Assembly (NCBI GenBank): GCA_030753265.1
Contig: JASMCQ010000071.1
Span: forward strand, 12,791 to 76,790
Source of the DNA: Dehalococcoidia bacterium
Lineage (GTDB): Bacteria > Chloroflexota > Dehalococcoidia > UBA3495
Length of the DNA stretch: 64,000 nucleotides
Reading direction: 5' to 3'
Below, one piece after another: positions 1 through 11,632 of this stretch. Each line of letters opens with the position of its first letter. Position 1 is the stretch's first letter. Both the position numbers and the translations under genes were made by a program. The notes under the pieces were generated by a model. It ran no database searches and had not been told where the DNA came from. It saw only the letters and a program-made list of their open reading frames with translations.

Positions 1-1
1 C

Positions 2-199
2 TACGTTGCCGCCATCAGCCGGGAATCGGCCGAGGGCAGGCGCCGGACCCGGCTGGAAGCGGAAACGGCCGAAGGTCTGCAGCCCATCCAGGTCCTGCGG
101 CTCTATTTGGAAGGCCGGGGCATCGAGTCCAAGCGGCAGGAACAGATCATCCGCCGCGCGGAGGAACTGGTGGAGTGGGAGTCATCCGGGCCTGAATGA
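2..199 (+). CDS. C-terminal fragment of an unrecognised protein (left edge)
   Basis: This is an open frame entering from the left edge and stopping at TGA 197-199; 65 residues are visible. They form a charged, helix-rich tail (LYLEGRGIESKRQEQIIRR is typical). Tails of the shape Leu-x2-Tyr-Leu-x3-Gly-x5-Arg are seen at the end of some SbcD-type metallophosphoesterases, but no catalytic motif is in view, so that identity is a guess. The frame has the GC-rich codon use of its neighbours. The next 260 bases carry no convincing gene. Confidence 0.55.
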   Translation, partial: YVAAISRESAEGRRRTRLEAETAEGLQPIQVLRLYLEGRGIESKRQEQIIRRAEELVEWESSGPE

Positions 200-461
200 G
201 GCTTGAATGCTCTGCCAGATTCGCTTTAATATCTGGCCCGCCACAAAGTGTCGCCGGGAGAACGAAAAAGGGAGAGTTATGTTGCCCCACCCATGGCGGG
301 GCAACACAAGAGCATCTCAATTCTGGTCAGGACCGGCACTGTTCGTGTTCGGCGCCATTTTATGGGCGATGGCCCTCGTCAGACTCGTTGCGTACACGTA
401 CTCGAAGGATCGCCCATGCCCCGGGTGCGGAGAGCTTTCGTTGGAGAGACCCCGGCCGGGA

Positions 462-1424
462 TCAGGTCAAGCGCCGGGTGAGGGCCTGGCTTCCCTCCAG
501 CAGTTCTCTGAAAACTTCCTTGACGTTGGTGACCTCCGAGATGAGGCCGGCGCCGGCGCCGGTGTAGGCAACCCCGGCTTCCAGGTCGCCATCGACCATC
601 GCCGCCCGGGCTTGTGCCATGCCCAATTCGGCCTCCCAGGCGTTGAAATCGTTGCCCGGGCCGGTAAGGCCGCTCTCTTTCAAGCGCAGGGCGATACCGT
701 TGCGCAGGACCCGGGTGGGCCAGCGGTCGCCGCCAACGATCACGGTGCCACTGTCGATCGCCGCCACGATGGCTTCTTTGTAGTTTTGATGGGAAGTGCA
801 CTCTCGGGTGGTCACGAAACGGGAGCCCATCTGAATCCCCTGGGCCCCAAGGGCCAGGGCGGCCACGTACCCCCGGGAGTCGACTATGCCGCCCGATGCG
901 ATAACCGGTATCGAGACCGACCCCACAACCTGGGGCACCAACACCATGGTTGAGACCTTGTCAGCCCCCCGCAGGCCTCCCCCCTCGAACCCCTCCGCGA
1001 TGATGACATCCACCCCCTGAGCCTCGGCGCCGCGGGCGTGACGGACCGTGGCCACCTGATGCATCACGGTGACGTCATGCTCCTTGAGGGTGCCGGTGCA
1101 CAGGGCCGGGCTGCCGCCATAGGTGATAGCGATGCGCATGCCCTCTTGAACGGCCACCTGGATCAGCTCGGATATCCGGGGATGGGGCAGATACAGCGCG
1201 ATTCCGAAGGGTTCACGGGTCAACCGCTGGATCTGGCGGATATTCGCTTGCAAGTTGGCTACCTGGTCGCCACCGGGCTCCGACCCGGCTGTTGGGTGCA
1301 GTACGCCCAGCCCGCCCGCATCTGAGACCGCGGCAACCAATTCCGGATTGGAAACCCACGGCAATCCCGCTTGCAATACGGGATGTTCGATGCTGAGGAT
1401 TTGGCAAACCCTGCTCCGCTTCAT
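462..1424 (-). CDS. Nitronate monooxygenase / enoyl-reductase-like FMN protein
   Basis: This 320-residue TIM-barrel flavoprotein belongs to the 2-nitropropane dioxygenase (nitronate monooxygenase) family, cytoplasmic and FMN-dependent. Family marks are the N-terminal HPVLQAG (14-20), GVDVIIAEGFEGGG (137-150), ASGGI (176-180) and the phosphate-binding GAQGIQMGSRF (193-203). The catalytic His that normally follows Gly-Gly in this loop is Leu151 here, so oxidation of nitronates is uncertain; a FabK-like or other FMN reductase role is possible. The ATG at 1424 is preceded by AGAGGTG; the frame stays open upstream, but similarity to the family begins at this Met. The gene stands alone and is not in an obvious operon. 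Confidence 0.85.
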   Translation of the reverse strand: MKRSRVCQILSIEHPVLQAGLPWVSNPELVAAVSDAGGLGVLHPTAGSEPGGDQVANLQANIRQIQRLTREPFGIALYLPHPRISELIQVAVQEGMRIAITYGGSPALCTGTLKEHDVTVMHQVATVRHARGAEAQGVDVIIAEGFEGGGLRGADKVSTMVLVPQVVGSVSIPVIASGGIVDSRGYVAALALGAQGIQMGSRFVTTRECTSHQNYKEAIVAAIDSGTVIVGGDRWPTRVLRNGIALRLKESGLTGPGNDFNAWEAELGMAQARAAMVDGDLEAGVAYTGAGAGLISEVTNVKEVFRELLEGSQALTRRLT

Positions 1425-1780
1425 ATCACCTCTTCCGACTCGCTGGCCTTGCCGCAAAAGCAACCTGGAATATGTCACCCCGATTAGAGCGAGGAGTTTG
1501 GGGTTATGGGTGCGGGCTACGATGGAGGAATCCCGCACCAGATTCCTCGTCGCTTCGCTCATCGGTTGACAGTTTCAAGGCAAAGCCCGGCACGCTGGCT
1601 CTGGGCCGAAGTGTGACCGATTTTACGGCGGGGTTCGACCGCTGTCAACCGGCAAAAAGTCCCCGCCTGCGGAGGCCTCGTTTGGACGGTTTTGTTCCGC
1701 GGTGACATCCATCCGGACCGGTCGCCTAGGCGGAAAAGCCCGAGATTCAGATCGGGCAGGGATGAATCGGTGATGTTGCC
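1425..1780. other. Intergenic region, no gene seen
   Basis: This stretch lies between divergent genes. It holds no credible coding frame. Positions 1530-1560 resemble the short dispersed elements seen elsewhere in the window (a segment related to TTCCTCGTCGCTTCGCTC), but no second copy of it was found here. Confidence 0.5.
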
Positions 1781-1809
1781 TTGTAGTAGAGTTCCTATCC
1801 CACTATAAT
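1781..1809 (+). promoter_or_regulatory. Sigma70-type promoter for the repeat lipoprotein
   Basis: TTGTAG at 1781-1786 and a perfect TATAAT at 1804-1809 are separated by 17 nt. The predicted transcription start, about 7 nt after the -10, falls at 1816-1817, exactly on the GTG that opens the next gene. No Shine-Dalgarno sequence lies before that GTG, so a leaderless transcript is plausible. Confidence 0.6.
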
Positions 1810-1816
1810 TCATGGT

Positions 1817-2959
1817 GTGCCTAATATATCGATGAAACTCCTCCTTATTGGGTTCAGTGTCCTGCTGCTGGCGGCCTGTGGCGGTGCGGCGGCAACGGCA
1901 ACCACGGTTCCACCTCCAACGGCGACGCCTACCCTCACCCTCGCGCCCACTGCGACCCCCGCGCCCACGCCGGCGCCCACCAACACCCCGGTTCCGCCGC
2001 CCACCGAAACGCCTACCCTGACCGACTCGGTGCCGGTGGAATTTGCCGACCTGGCCGCCTGCTTGGAAGATCGGCTGGGCTCCGTCGTGGCACGGGAGCT
2101 GGTTTCGGGATCGAGGAGGGAGACGGCTGAGGAAGAGGCGGTGCTGGTGGACTGTCTCGCCGCAGTCACCGCGGGCATCGAGGCGGAGGCCATCACCGCG
2201 CCCGTCGTTTCCTGTCTGGAAGAGGGACTGGGCGCCGGGGTGGTCGAGGCTGTCGGCGCGGGAGCCAGGGTGTTGGACGCGGACGAGGAGGCGATCCTGG
2301 TGGAATGCCTGCTGGTGTCGGCTCTGGATTCCCAATGGGAAGAGATCGTCGTCACCACCGAGTCATGTTTGGAAGAACGCCTGGGTCTCGATTTGGCCGC
2401 GGTGGTCGCCTCCGGGGCGGTGCACTTGAATGAGGCGGAAGAGCAGGCGCTGGGGGACTGTCTCTTGGTGGCTGCTTTGGACACCTCCGATGAAACCGCC
2501 AGTGATAGTCTCATCGACTGCCTGGCTGAAGGGTTAGGGGCCGATATTGCCGCGTTGGTCGCCTCCGGAGCGGTGCCGTTGACCGAGGCGCAGCAGGCGT
2601 TAATGGGGGAGTGCCTTTTGGGTTCGGCCCTGAGTCCCTCTACGGAGACCGGTACCCAGAGCTTGACCGCCTGTCTGGAAGAGCGGCTGGGAGCCGATAT
2701 CGCCGCGGTGGTTGCCTCGGGAGCGATACCATTGACCGAAGCCGAGGAAGCGGTGATGGGGGAGTGCCTTTTGGGATCGGCCTTTGATGACGATACTTCG
2801 TCGGATACTGTTTCGGACGGTGTGCTTGCCTGTTTGGAGAAAGAGTTGGGGACCGACATAGCTGCCGTAGTTGCTTCCGGAGCTATACCCCTGACCGATT
2901 CAGAGCAGGGGGTGATGGGCGACTGCCTGCTCGCTGAGGCTCTGGGCGGCTCGCCATGA
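1817..2959 (+). CDS. Lipoprotein with six di-cysteine repeats
   Basis: This 380-residue exported protein has a lipoprotein signal (hydrophobic 7-19, lipobox LAAC with Cys21), then a Thr/Pro/Ala-rich linker (about 22-68) and six tandem repeats to the C-terminus. Each repeat starts with C-L-E-x-x-L-G and ends near E-x-x-x-x-G-E-C-L, with C-x30-C spacing in the later, well-conserved copies (for example CLEERLGADIAAVV followed by ASGAIPLTEAEE). The paired cysteines suggest one disulfide-clamped helical hairpin per repeat. The unit resembles those of the two neighbouring repeat proteins (C-x26-C). GTG 1817 fits a leaderless start; ATG 1832 is the alternative. I do not recognise the family and assign no function beyond the cell surface. 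Confidence 0.8.
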   Translation: MPNISMKLLLIGFSVLLLAACGGAAATATTVPPPTATPTLTLAPTATPAPTPAPTNTPVPPPTETPTLTDSVPVEFADLAACLEDRLGSVVARELVSGSRRETAEEEAVLVDCLAAVTAGIEAEAITAPVVSCLEEGLGAGVVEAVGAGARVLDADEEAILVECLLVSALDSQWEEIVVTTESCLEERLGLDLAAVVASGAVHLNEAEEQALGDCLLVAALDTSDETASDSLIDCLAEGLGADIAALVASGAVPLTEAQQALMGECLLGSALSPSTETGTQSLTACLEERLGADIAAVVASGAIPLTEAEEAVMGECLLGSAFDDDTSSDTVSDGVLACLEKELGTDIAAVVASGAIPLTDSEQGVMGDCLLAEALGGSP

Positions 2960-3064
2960 CGCCTTGGCGCAACCATTCTCGGAGCGGACGAGCCGGCAGG
3001 GGCTCCGGCACCGCCTGATCCGCCGGTGACCGGCCGCGCCGGCCCCGGCTAATCCAATTCCGTC

Positions 3065-5528
<2,464 letters not shown>

Positions 5529-6159
5529 CTTGCCCCCCTTGCTGTCTGTCGCCGGGGTTCGTGATGCCTCGCTTCCAGACGGTCACGATACTATTTGCAT
5601 GGTACGCCCGGCCTGGAAGTACCTTCCGTGATCCGGGTCACATTCTGTGCGTGAGATTGGCTGCGTTTTACCCTACTCTATCTTAGAATGGCGAGACCTT
5701 AACTTAAACGGTGCCGCCAAGTTCGAATCCCCGGTCTGCCCACACCTTGTGTAACCGGGCATATAGGTGAGGGCTAGAGTGGGCTCCCTAGCAAGGAGCA
5801 TTTCATCGGCTATAGTATACGCCGTTCCCTCCCCACGATCGTCTTTCCGGCGCAAACACGTATCCCGAGAAGCATCGACTGGATCGCAGCCTTCGCCGGA
5901 ATGACGGATCGGGTGTGAAGCCACCTGCGGGACGGTACGGTAGGAGCGCCCGGGCGAGGCTTGACGCTGGGGATGGCAGGCTGTAGGCTGCCTTTACCCT
6001 GCGCCCGGTTTAGGCAGGGGCACCGGGCCTGTGACGGTCTTCAGTCGTGTTCTCCGCCGCGCCTGCGAATAGAATGCTACAGAGCCCCTTAGGCAGAGTG
6101 AAACCGGCTACAATGCCACCGGGTTTCTGCATCTCGGCGGCCAAACAGGAGCAAGGCAA
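5529..6159. other. 630-base intergenic region
   Basis: This region lies between divergent genes. No gene is supported. Positions 5719-5745 look like the 3' end of a tRNA (GTTCGAATCC followed by a pyrimidine-rich end), but no matching 5' half or T-stem pairing was found. The last 14 bases before the next gene contain its ribosome-binding site (AGGAG). Confidence 0.5.
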
Positions 6160-7254
6160 ATGAAAGCAGCGGTGTTGTACGAAAAGCAGAAGCCCCTGAT
6201 TGTCGAAGAGCTGACCCTGGAGGGGCCCCACCAACGGGAAGTACTCGTGAAGCTGGCCGCCAGCGGGGTGTGCCACAGCGACCTGCACTATATCAAAGGA
6301 GACCGGCCGCACCTCGTGCCGACGGTTCTGGGCCACGAAGGAGCGGGCACGGTCGAGGAGGTCGGACCCGGCGTCACCTACGCTAAGCCGGGCGACCACG
6401 TGGTGCTCTCGTTCGTTCCCACCTGTGGCCGGTGCTCCTATTGTCTTGATGGCAGGCATAACCTGTGCAACGCCCGGGGTGAACTTCGGGGAGGAACTTT
6501 GCTGGACGGAACCGGCAGACTGCGCCTGGGGCAGCAGGAGATCTACCACCACAACGGCCTGTCCACTTTCGCGGAGTATGCCGTGGTTCCTGAAGACAAC
6601 CTGGTGCTGGTGCGCGATGACGCGCCGCTGGACAAGCTGGTCCTCATCGGCTGCGGCGTGTCGACAGGCGTGGGCGCGGCTATCCACACGGCCAAGGTCC
6701 GGCCGGGAAGCAAGGTGGTGGTAATCGGCGCCGGAGGGGTCGGCCTCAACGTGATCCAGGGGGCGGCATTGGCCGGCGCGGAGATGATCATCGCCGTGGA
6801 CATCCACGGCCCAAAGCTGGAACTCTCCCTGGAGTTCGGCGCCACCCATCTCATCAATGCCGCCACCGACGACGTGACGGACCGGGTCCGCGATATCACC
6901 AACGGCGAGATGGTGGACTACGCCTTCGAGGTGATCGGAACTGCCGGGACGGTCGGCCAGGCCCTGCACTCCACCCGAAAGGGGGGAGTGACGGTGGTCG
7001 TTGGGAATCCCCCCTCCGGGACCCAGTTCACCGTGGACCCGGACTTTCTGCACATGGACCGGGTGCTCATGGGCTGCACCTACGGGTCGTGCTACCCCCG
7101 GGCCGACATCCCCAGGTTCGTTGACTTGTACCTGGCCGGCAAGCTGAAACTGGACGAGCTTATATCCCGCACCTTCACTTTGGAGGAGATCAACACCGCC
7201 TTCGATCTTCTGGACCGGGGCGAGGTGGCCCGCAGCATCATCCGGTACGGGTAG
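6160..7254 (+). CDS. Zinc-dependent alcohol dehydrogenase (MDR family)
   Basis: This 364-residue medium-chain dehydrogenase is expected to oxidise an alcohol to an aldehyde or the reverse with NAD(H) in the cytoplasm. Catalytic zinc ligands are Cys38, His59 with Glu60, and Cys165; the structural zinc site is Cys89, Cys92, Cys95 and Cys103. The nucleotide-binding motif is GAGGVG at 190-195, with an acidic residue after the next strand (AVDIHG), which favours NAD over NADP. The layout resembles class III and NDMA-type enzymes, but the substrate cannot be read from the sequence. AGGAG lies 8 nt before the ATG. It stands between two repeat-protein genes without an operon partner. Confidence 0.9.
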   Translation: MKAAVLYEKQKPLIVEELTLEGPHQREVLVKLAASGVCHSDLHYIKGDRPHLVPTVLGHEGAGTVEEVGPGVTYAKPGDHVVLSFVPTCGRCSYCLDGRHNLCNARGELRGGTLLDGTGRLRLGQQEIYHHNGLSTFAEYAVVPEDNLVLVRDDAPLDKLVLIGCGVSTGVGAAIHTAKVRPGSKVVVIGAGGVGLNVIQGAALAGAEMIIAVDIHGPKLELSLEFGATHLINAATDDVTDRVRDITNGEMVDYAFEVIGTAGTVGQALHSTRKGGVTVVVGNPPSGTQFTVDPDFLHMDRVLMGCTYGSCYPRADIPRFVDLYLAGKLKLDELISRTFTLEEINTAFDLLDRGEVARSIIRYG

Positions 7255-7547
7255 GCGGGACCTGGGTGTTGCGCTCCTTTCGATGCGCCTGATCCCTGAG
7301 AAAGCCGGAACAATACTCCTAGGAGGGTAGTTGCCTGCGGGTCCGAACCACGGCTTACTCGGGCGTCGCCAGTTGGGCGTGAGGGCTTTCGCCCAGAAGA
7401 GCGCATCCCGCCGCCCATCAGGCACCCGGTAGCTGTGAAGACGACATTGACACCAAGTAGGCTATTGATTAGACTCCGCGTTATCGACGGTGTGGACTAA
7501 TCCAGGTGGTCCCAAGTGAGAACGAAGAATACGGGAAAGGTGTTTTG

Positions 7548-9010
7548 ATGCTTTCCTGCGCACGCGCATCGGTGGCCCCTGGCGTCGTGGCCGGGCTGCT
7601 AACTTTGGGAGTTTTGGCCCTTTGGTGGGCCCACGTTTCACCCGCTTCCGCCCAGAGCCCGCCGATCTAGGAGATCCGAGAGTGCATCATCAAGGTCTTG
7701 GGGCACTTGCCGGCAAACCTCCAGGAGTTGACGAACGAGCAGCGAAGGGCTGTTGAGCGAGACTGTCCGAGGGCAAGGGGCCGCCTGAGCGAGGTGCTCC
7801 GGGGACCGCTGCCGCCGGGGGATCAACTGCAACCCCAGCGCGACGGACAGCAGCCGCGCCCGGTGGCTGACGGCGCGTCCGATGAGGAGTTGCTGGAGTG
7901 CGTCCGAAAGGTCTTAGGGAAATTGCCCGCAAATCTCGCTGAGGTGACGGAAGAGCAACGGAGGCTCGTTGTTCGTTCCTGCCCGGAAATTAGGGAGCGG
8001 CTGGCGGAGGTGCTCAGAAAGCAGCCGCTTCGCCCCACGGACCAGCAGCAGCCTTCGCTCATCGATAAGCAGCCTGCCCCGGTGGCCGACGGTGCATCCG
8101 GTGTATCCGATGAAACATTGAAGGAGTGCATCCGAAAGGCATTGGGGAAATTGCCCGCAAACCTTGGTGAGGTTACGGAGGAGCAGAGGAGGCTGATCGT
8201 CCGTTCCTGCCCGGAGGTGAGGGAACGCCTGGAGGAGGTGCTTGGGAAGCAGCAGCAGCTCCCCACGGACCAGCAGGAACAACCTCAGCCCAGCGATCAG
8301 CAGCCGGCCCCGGTGGCGGCCGACGTGTCAAAGCAGGCGTTACGGGAGTGCATCCGGAAGGCCTTAGGGTATTTGCCTGAAGGCACCCAAGAGATGACGA
8401 ACGGCCAGCGGAGGATAGCCGAACAAGCGTACCCGGAAGTGCGGGGACGCCTGGGCGAATTGCTGGTGCCTCGGACGGATGCCGCGACTCAGCAATGTAT
8501 TCAAAACATCCTACGGCGGGTGCCGGGGAGGGCGGAGGAGGTGAACGACCAGGAGCGGAGACAGATTCAGGAGTCTTGCTTCTCCGAGGTATCCGGTGTG
8601 CCGGGGCAGCCCGTGGTCGCGGGACAACCGCCTCTTGATGGTCAGGGCGCGGCCGGCGCGGGTGGTGGCTTGGCCGCCGACGCCTTCCAGCAGTTGTTGG
8701 AGCAACAACTGGCCTTGATGCAAGAGCAGCAGCGCTTGAGCAGGTCCGCCTCGACCAGGAGCAGGAGCGCTTGGAGCGGGAGAGTCAGGAGCAGACTACG
8801 GCAGAGGGGGAGGACCAACCGGCCGACGGGGAGGACCAACCGGCCGACGGCCAACCGAACGATGAGGGACCCCGCCGGGGCTTCTTCACCAACTCCGCCG
8901 CCGGCGAGGCCAACGCCGTTGGCAAGATCATGGATCCGAGCACTCTGGCGGTTCTCGGTATCCTGCTCACCCTCGTCGCGACAAGCCTATCTCTGCTGAA
9001 GGGGAACTAG
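7548..9010 (+). CDS. Membrane-anchored di-cysteine repeat protein (amber codon and frameshift)
   Basis: ATG 7548, with an AAAGGTG ribosome-binding site, opens a signal peptide (hydrophobic AGLLTLGVLALWW, cleavage near SASA-Q). An in-frame TAG follows at 7668-7670. Past it the same frame gives five repeats C-I-x3-L-G-x-L-P-x4-E-x-T-x2-Q-R-R-x5-C-P (C-x26-C), then a Gln/Glu coiled coil. At about 8736-8739 the frame must slip back one base (CGCTTGAGC where CGCTTGGAGC is expected) to continue the coiled coil into a C-terminal membrane anchor (STLAVLGILLTLVATSLSLL) ending at TAG 9008-9010. Repeat 4 has Tyr for its second Cys. Two lesions suggest a decaying gene or sequence error. It is followed 2 nt later by the PH-domain gene. 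Confidence 0.7.
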
Positions 9011-9012
9011 AG

Positions 9013-9702
9013 ATGACATCCGTGCCCCGAAGGGCAGTGGCCACTCGTGGCTCCGGGAACCCGTTCCTGACCATGCTGAAGCGGCTGATAGTCAGCGCCT
9101 TTATCGCCACACCGTTTTTCGTCGGCGGCGCATACGGTTTCGCCGTTGGCGACTTCCCGCTGTGGGCCTCCTTCGTGAAAGTCCTGGTGGGCGCAGCCCT
9201 GATGATCGTCGGCCTTTACATGAGCCTTACGGGCATAGTTCCCTCGCCGCCCCTGATCCCCGGTGAGGAGCAACTGATTACGTGCCATCCGGCGATGAAA
9301 CCGGCCTACGCCAGAATCTTCCTCAGCATCCCATTCTTCTTGGGCGCTCTTTATCTGTCGGGGTTTACCGAACTCCCCTACGTCTACCCCTTTGTCTTGT
9401 TCCTGGTCGGGATGTATAGCTTCTTCAAAGGCGCCATGCGGTACCTTCGCAACCTGCACATCACCTACACCGTGACCGACCGCAGGGTGGTCCACATGTA
9501 CCGCTTCCTTTGGCTCAACACCAAGGAGATTCCGGTCGGCCGTATCATCTCGATTTCCGAGGCGCGGAGCTTCTTCGAGATTCTCACCCACCGAGGCAGC
9601 GTGGTGGTGGCCAGCGGCATCGGCGAACGGCAAGTCATTCGCATCGAGGATATCAACGACCCCGGAACCGTGGCCGAGACTGTCAGGGCGCTTCTGCCGT
9701 AA
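9013..9702 (+). CDS. Membrane protein with bacterial PH (bPH2/YdbS-like) domain
   Basis: This 229-residue protein has four hydrophobic segments (roughly residues 23-45, 50-70, 98-115 and 118-135) followed by a cytoplasmic bacterial PH-like domain starting near YTVTDRRVVHMYRFLWLNTK. The pattern T-x-x-R-x-x-x followed by E-I-P-x-x-x-I-x-S-I is typical of the bPH2 family, which has no known catalytic activity. The start codon lies 2 nt after the stop of the repeat protein, so the two are probably co-transcribed. It may anchor or organise the envelope assembly in which the repeat proteins take part; that is inference from position only. Confidence 0.75.
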   Translation: MTSVPRRAVATRGSGNPFLTMLKRLIVSAFIATPFFVGGAYGFAVGDFPLWASFVKVLVGAALMIVGLYMSLTGIVPSPPLIPGEEQLITCHPAMKPAYARIFLSIPFFLGALYLSGFTELPYVYPFVLFLVGMYSFFKGAMRYLRNLHITYTVTDRRVVHMYRFLWLNTKEIPVGRIISISEARSFFEILTHRGSVVVASGIGERQVIRIEDINDPGTVAETVRALLP

Positions 9703-9858
9703 TCGTGCTGGGGAGCGAGGTGCCGCTGCGACACCGGGTCTAATGATCCGGCGTTTCGCATCCCAGCGCCTGATCCGTGCCTGACGGGCGAAAAACCGGG
9801 CGTAAAGACGGGTTAGGCAGTTAGTCTTGCCGGGCTTTGGCCTTGGGGGTTGAGGGGG

Positions 9859-10695
9859 CTACTCCAGTATCACGTTGTCGATCAGCCGGGGTATGCCCAA
9901 CTGCACCGCCACCGATACCATAGCCCGGCAGTTCACCGTGTCCAGCTCCTCCAGCGAATCGGCGCCGGCCACGCTCACATAGTCGATGCGCTCAATGAGG
10001 GGCTCGCTTTCCAGGATGCTCCTTACTTCCAGCCGCAGCCGTTCCGCGTCCCGCACCCCTTGTTTCCACAACTGATCGGCGCAATCCAGCGCCCGGTGGA
10101 TGACCGGGGCCGCTTTTCGCTGCTCGGGAGTCAAGTACACGTTGCGGCTGCTGAGGGCCAGGCCGTCCGCCTCGCGCACCGTGGGGGCGACCACGATTTC
10201 CAGTCCCAGAGACAGGTCGCGGGTCAATTGGCGTATCACCACCGACTGCTGGCCGTCTTTCTGGCCGAAGTAGGCACGGTCGGGCCGGACCACGTTGAAC
10301 AGCTTGGTTACGACGGTGGCGACGCCCCGGAAGTGGCCGGGGCGATGCGCCCCTTCTAGCTTGTCGGCCAGGCCGCCGACATCGACCCAGGTATCGAACC
10401 CCGGCGGGTACATCTCCTCCACGCCGGGCATGAAAACCAGGTCGGTGTCTTCCCGGCGGAGCAGGTCCAGGTCGCGGTCCAGGTCCCTTGGGTAGCTTGA
10501 CAGGTCTTCCTGGGCCCCGAATTGGGCGGGATTCACGAAGATGCTGACCGCCAGAGTGCTGTTTTCCCGGCGCGCCCGCTTCACCAGGGCCAGGTGTCCT
10601 TCATGAAGCGCGCCCATCGTCGGGACCAGGCCCAGGGGCCGGGGAGATTCCCGGCAGGCCCGGGCCATTTCGTCGCCGGTCTCTAGCAGGCGCAT
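9859..10695 (-). CDS. panC: Pantothenate synthetase
   Basis: PanC joins pantoate and beta-alanine using ATP to make pantothenate, the precursor of coenzyme A. The 278-residue length matches the family. Visible motifs are PTMGALHEGH (25-34, containing the HIGH-type His residues), FVNPAQF (53-59), GQKD (144-147) and ALSSRN (180-185, the KMSKS-like loop). It is the last gene of a four-gene minus-strand run with panB, a DUF2520 protein and a P1 peptidase, 27 nt after panB. Its main ATG at 10695 follows a GGCG-rich stretch without a strong ribosome-binding site, so coupling to the upstream genes is likely. Confidence 0.95.
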   Translation of the reverse strand: MRLLETGDEMARACRESPRPLGLVPTMGALHEGHLALVKRARRENSTLAVSIFVNPAQFGAQEDLSSYPRDLDRDLDLLRREDTDLVFMPGVEEMYPPGFDTWVDVGGLADKLEGAHRPGHFRGVATVVTKLFNVVRPDRAYFGQKDGQQSVVIRQLTRDLSLGLEIVVAPTVREADGLALSSRNVYLTPEQRKAAPVIHRALDCADQLWKQGVRDAERLRLEVRSILESEPLIERIDYVSVAGADSLEELDTVNCRAMVSVAVQLGIPRLIDNVILE

Positions 10696-10722
10696 TTCGC
10701 CGCCCGCGCCCTCACGCCTGGA

Positions 10723-11562
10723 TCATTGGACAACGGTCAGCTCATCCAGGACCGCTTCATCCATGGTGAAGCTATGCTCCTCGGCAGGGAAGGTGCCGTC
10801 TTTTACTTCCTGGACGTATTGGGTAAATGCCTCACGAATCGTGTCCCCCAGGTGGGCGAACTGCTTGGTGTGCTTGGGCACGAAGTCGGTGAACAACCCC
10901 AGCATGTCGTGGAGCACCTGTACCTGGCCGTCACAGCCGACGCCGGCGCCGATCCCAATGGTAGGAATGGTCAGCCGTTGCGATATGAAGCGCGCCAGCG
11001 AGGCCGGGACCAGCTCCAGCACGACGGCGTAGGCTCCGGCCTGCTCCACGGCCTGGGCGTCTCTGAGCAGCTGTACCGCCTCCCGGCGATTGCGGCCCTG
11101 TACCCGGTAACCCCCGAAGCCGTGTACCGATTGGGGGGTGAGGCCGATATGCCCCATCACCGGTATTCCGGCATCCACGACGCGGCGGATCGTCTCGGCC
11201 ACCTTTTCGCCGCCCTCCAGCTTGATGGAGTGGGCGCCGCCCTCCTGCACCAGCCTGGCGGCGTTGGTCAGGGCCTGAGATGTGTCTATCTGATAGGACA
11301 TGAAGGGCAGGTCGCCCAGAATCAAGGAACGTTTGACGCCCCGGGCCACGGCCTTGGTATGGTGCACCATGTCGTCCATGGTCACCGGAATCGTGGAATC
11401 GTGGCCCAGCATCACCATGCCCAGGCTGTCACCCACTAGCAGAATGGGGATTCCGGCCTCATCGGCCAGCCTGGCGCTGGTGTAATCGTAGGCCGTGACC
11501 ATGGGTATCTTCTCGCCCTTGGCCTTCATTTCCGCGATGTGCCGGATAGTTACGCGCCGCAT
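10723..11562 (-). CDS. panB: Ketopantoate hydroxymethyltransferase
   Basis: PanB transfers a hydroxymethyl group from 5,10-methylene-tetrahydrofolate to alpha-ketoisovalerate, giving ketopantoate, the first committed step to pantothenate. The product is 279 residues. The metal-binding loop [11 protein letters not shown] and the segments [14 protein letters not shown] and IGIGAG are intact. I chose ATG 11562 because GGGAGG lies 8 nt upstream; an in-frame GTG at 11571 overlaps that site. It sits 70 nt after the DUF2520 gene and before panC. No panE (ketopantoate reductase) of the usual type is in the operon. Confidence 0.95.
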   Translation of the reverse strand: MRRVTIRHIAEMKAKGEKIPMVTAYDYTSARLADEAGIPILLVGDSLGMVMLGHDSTIPVTMDDMVHHTKAVARGVKRSLILGDLPFMSYQIDTSQALTNAARLVQEGGAHSIKLEGGEKVAETIRRVVDAGIPVMGHIGLTPQSVHGFGGYRVQGRNRREAVQLLRDAQAVEQAGAYAVVLELVPASLARFISQRLTIPTIGIGAGVGCDGQVQVLHDMLGLFTDFVPKHTKQFAHLGDTIREAFTQYVQEVKDGTFPAEEHSFTMDEAVLDELTVVQ

Positions 11563-11632
11563 TGTGTTCACCTCCCGTCGATCATCAGGCTTCTGGGGGC
11601 AGTCTCGCCCGGCTCCTGGGTTGAAGCGCCGC

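Noticed and set aside
279..953. Plus-strand frame starting MLPHPWRGN with one hydrophobic segment
   Set aside because: Most of it runs antisense through the flavoprotein gene and shows no domain; only the first 50 codons lie in free sequence. A GTTGCCCC hairpin at the start codon is not enough.
5719..5745. tRNA-like 3' end (GTTCGAATCC)
   Set aside because: The T-stem does not pair and no acceptor 5' half or anticodon arm exists upstream.
5673..5924. 83-codon minus-strand frame
   Set aside because: No ribosome-binding site, no recognisable domain and no context; it lies in a repeat-like intergenic region.
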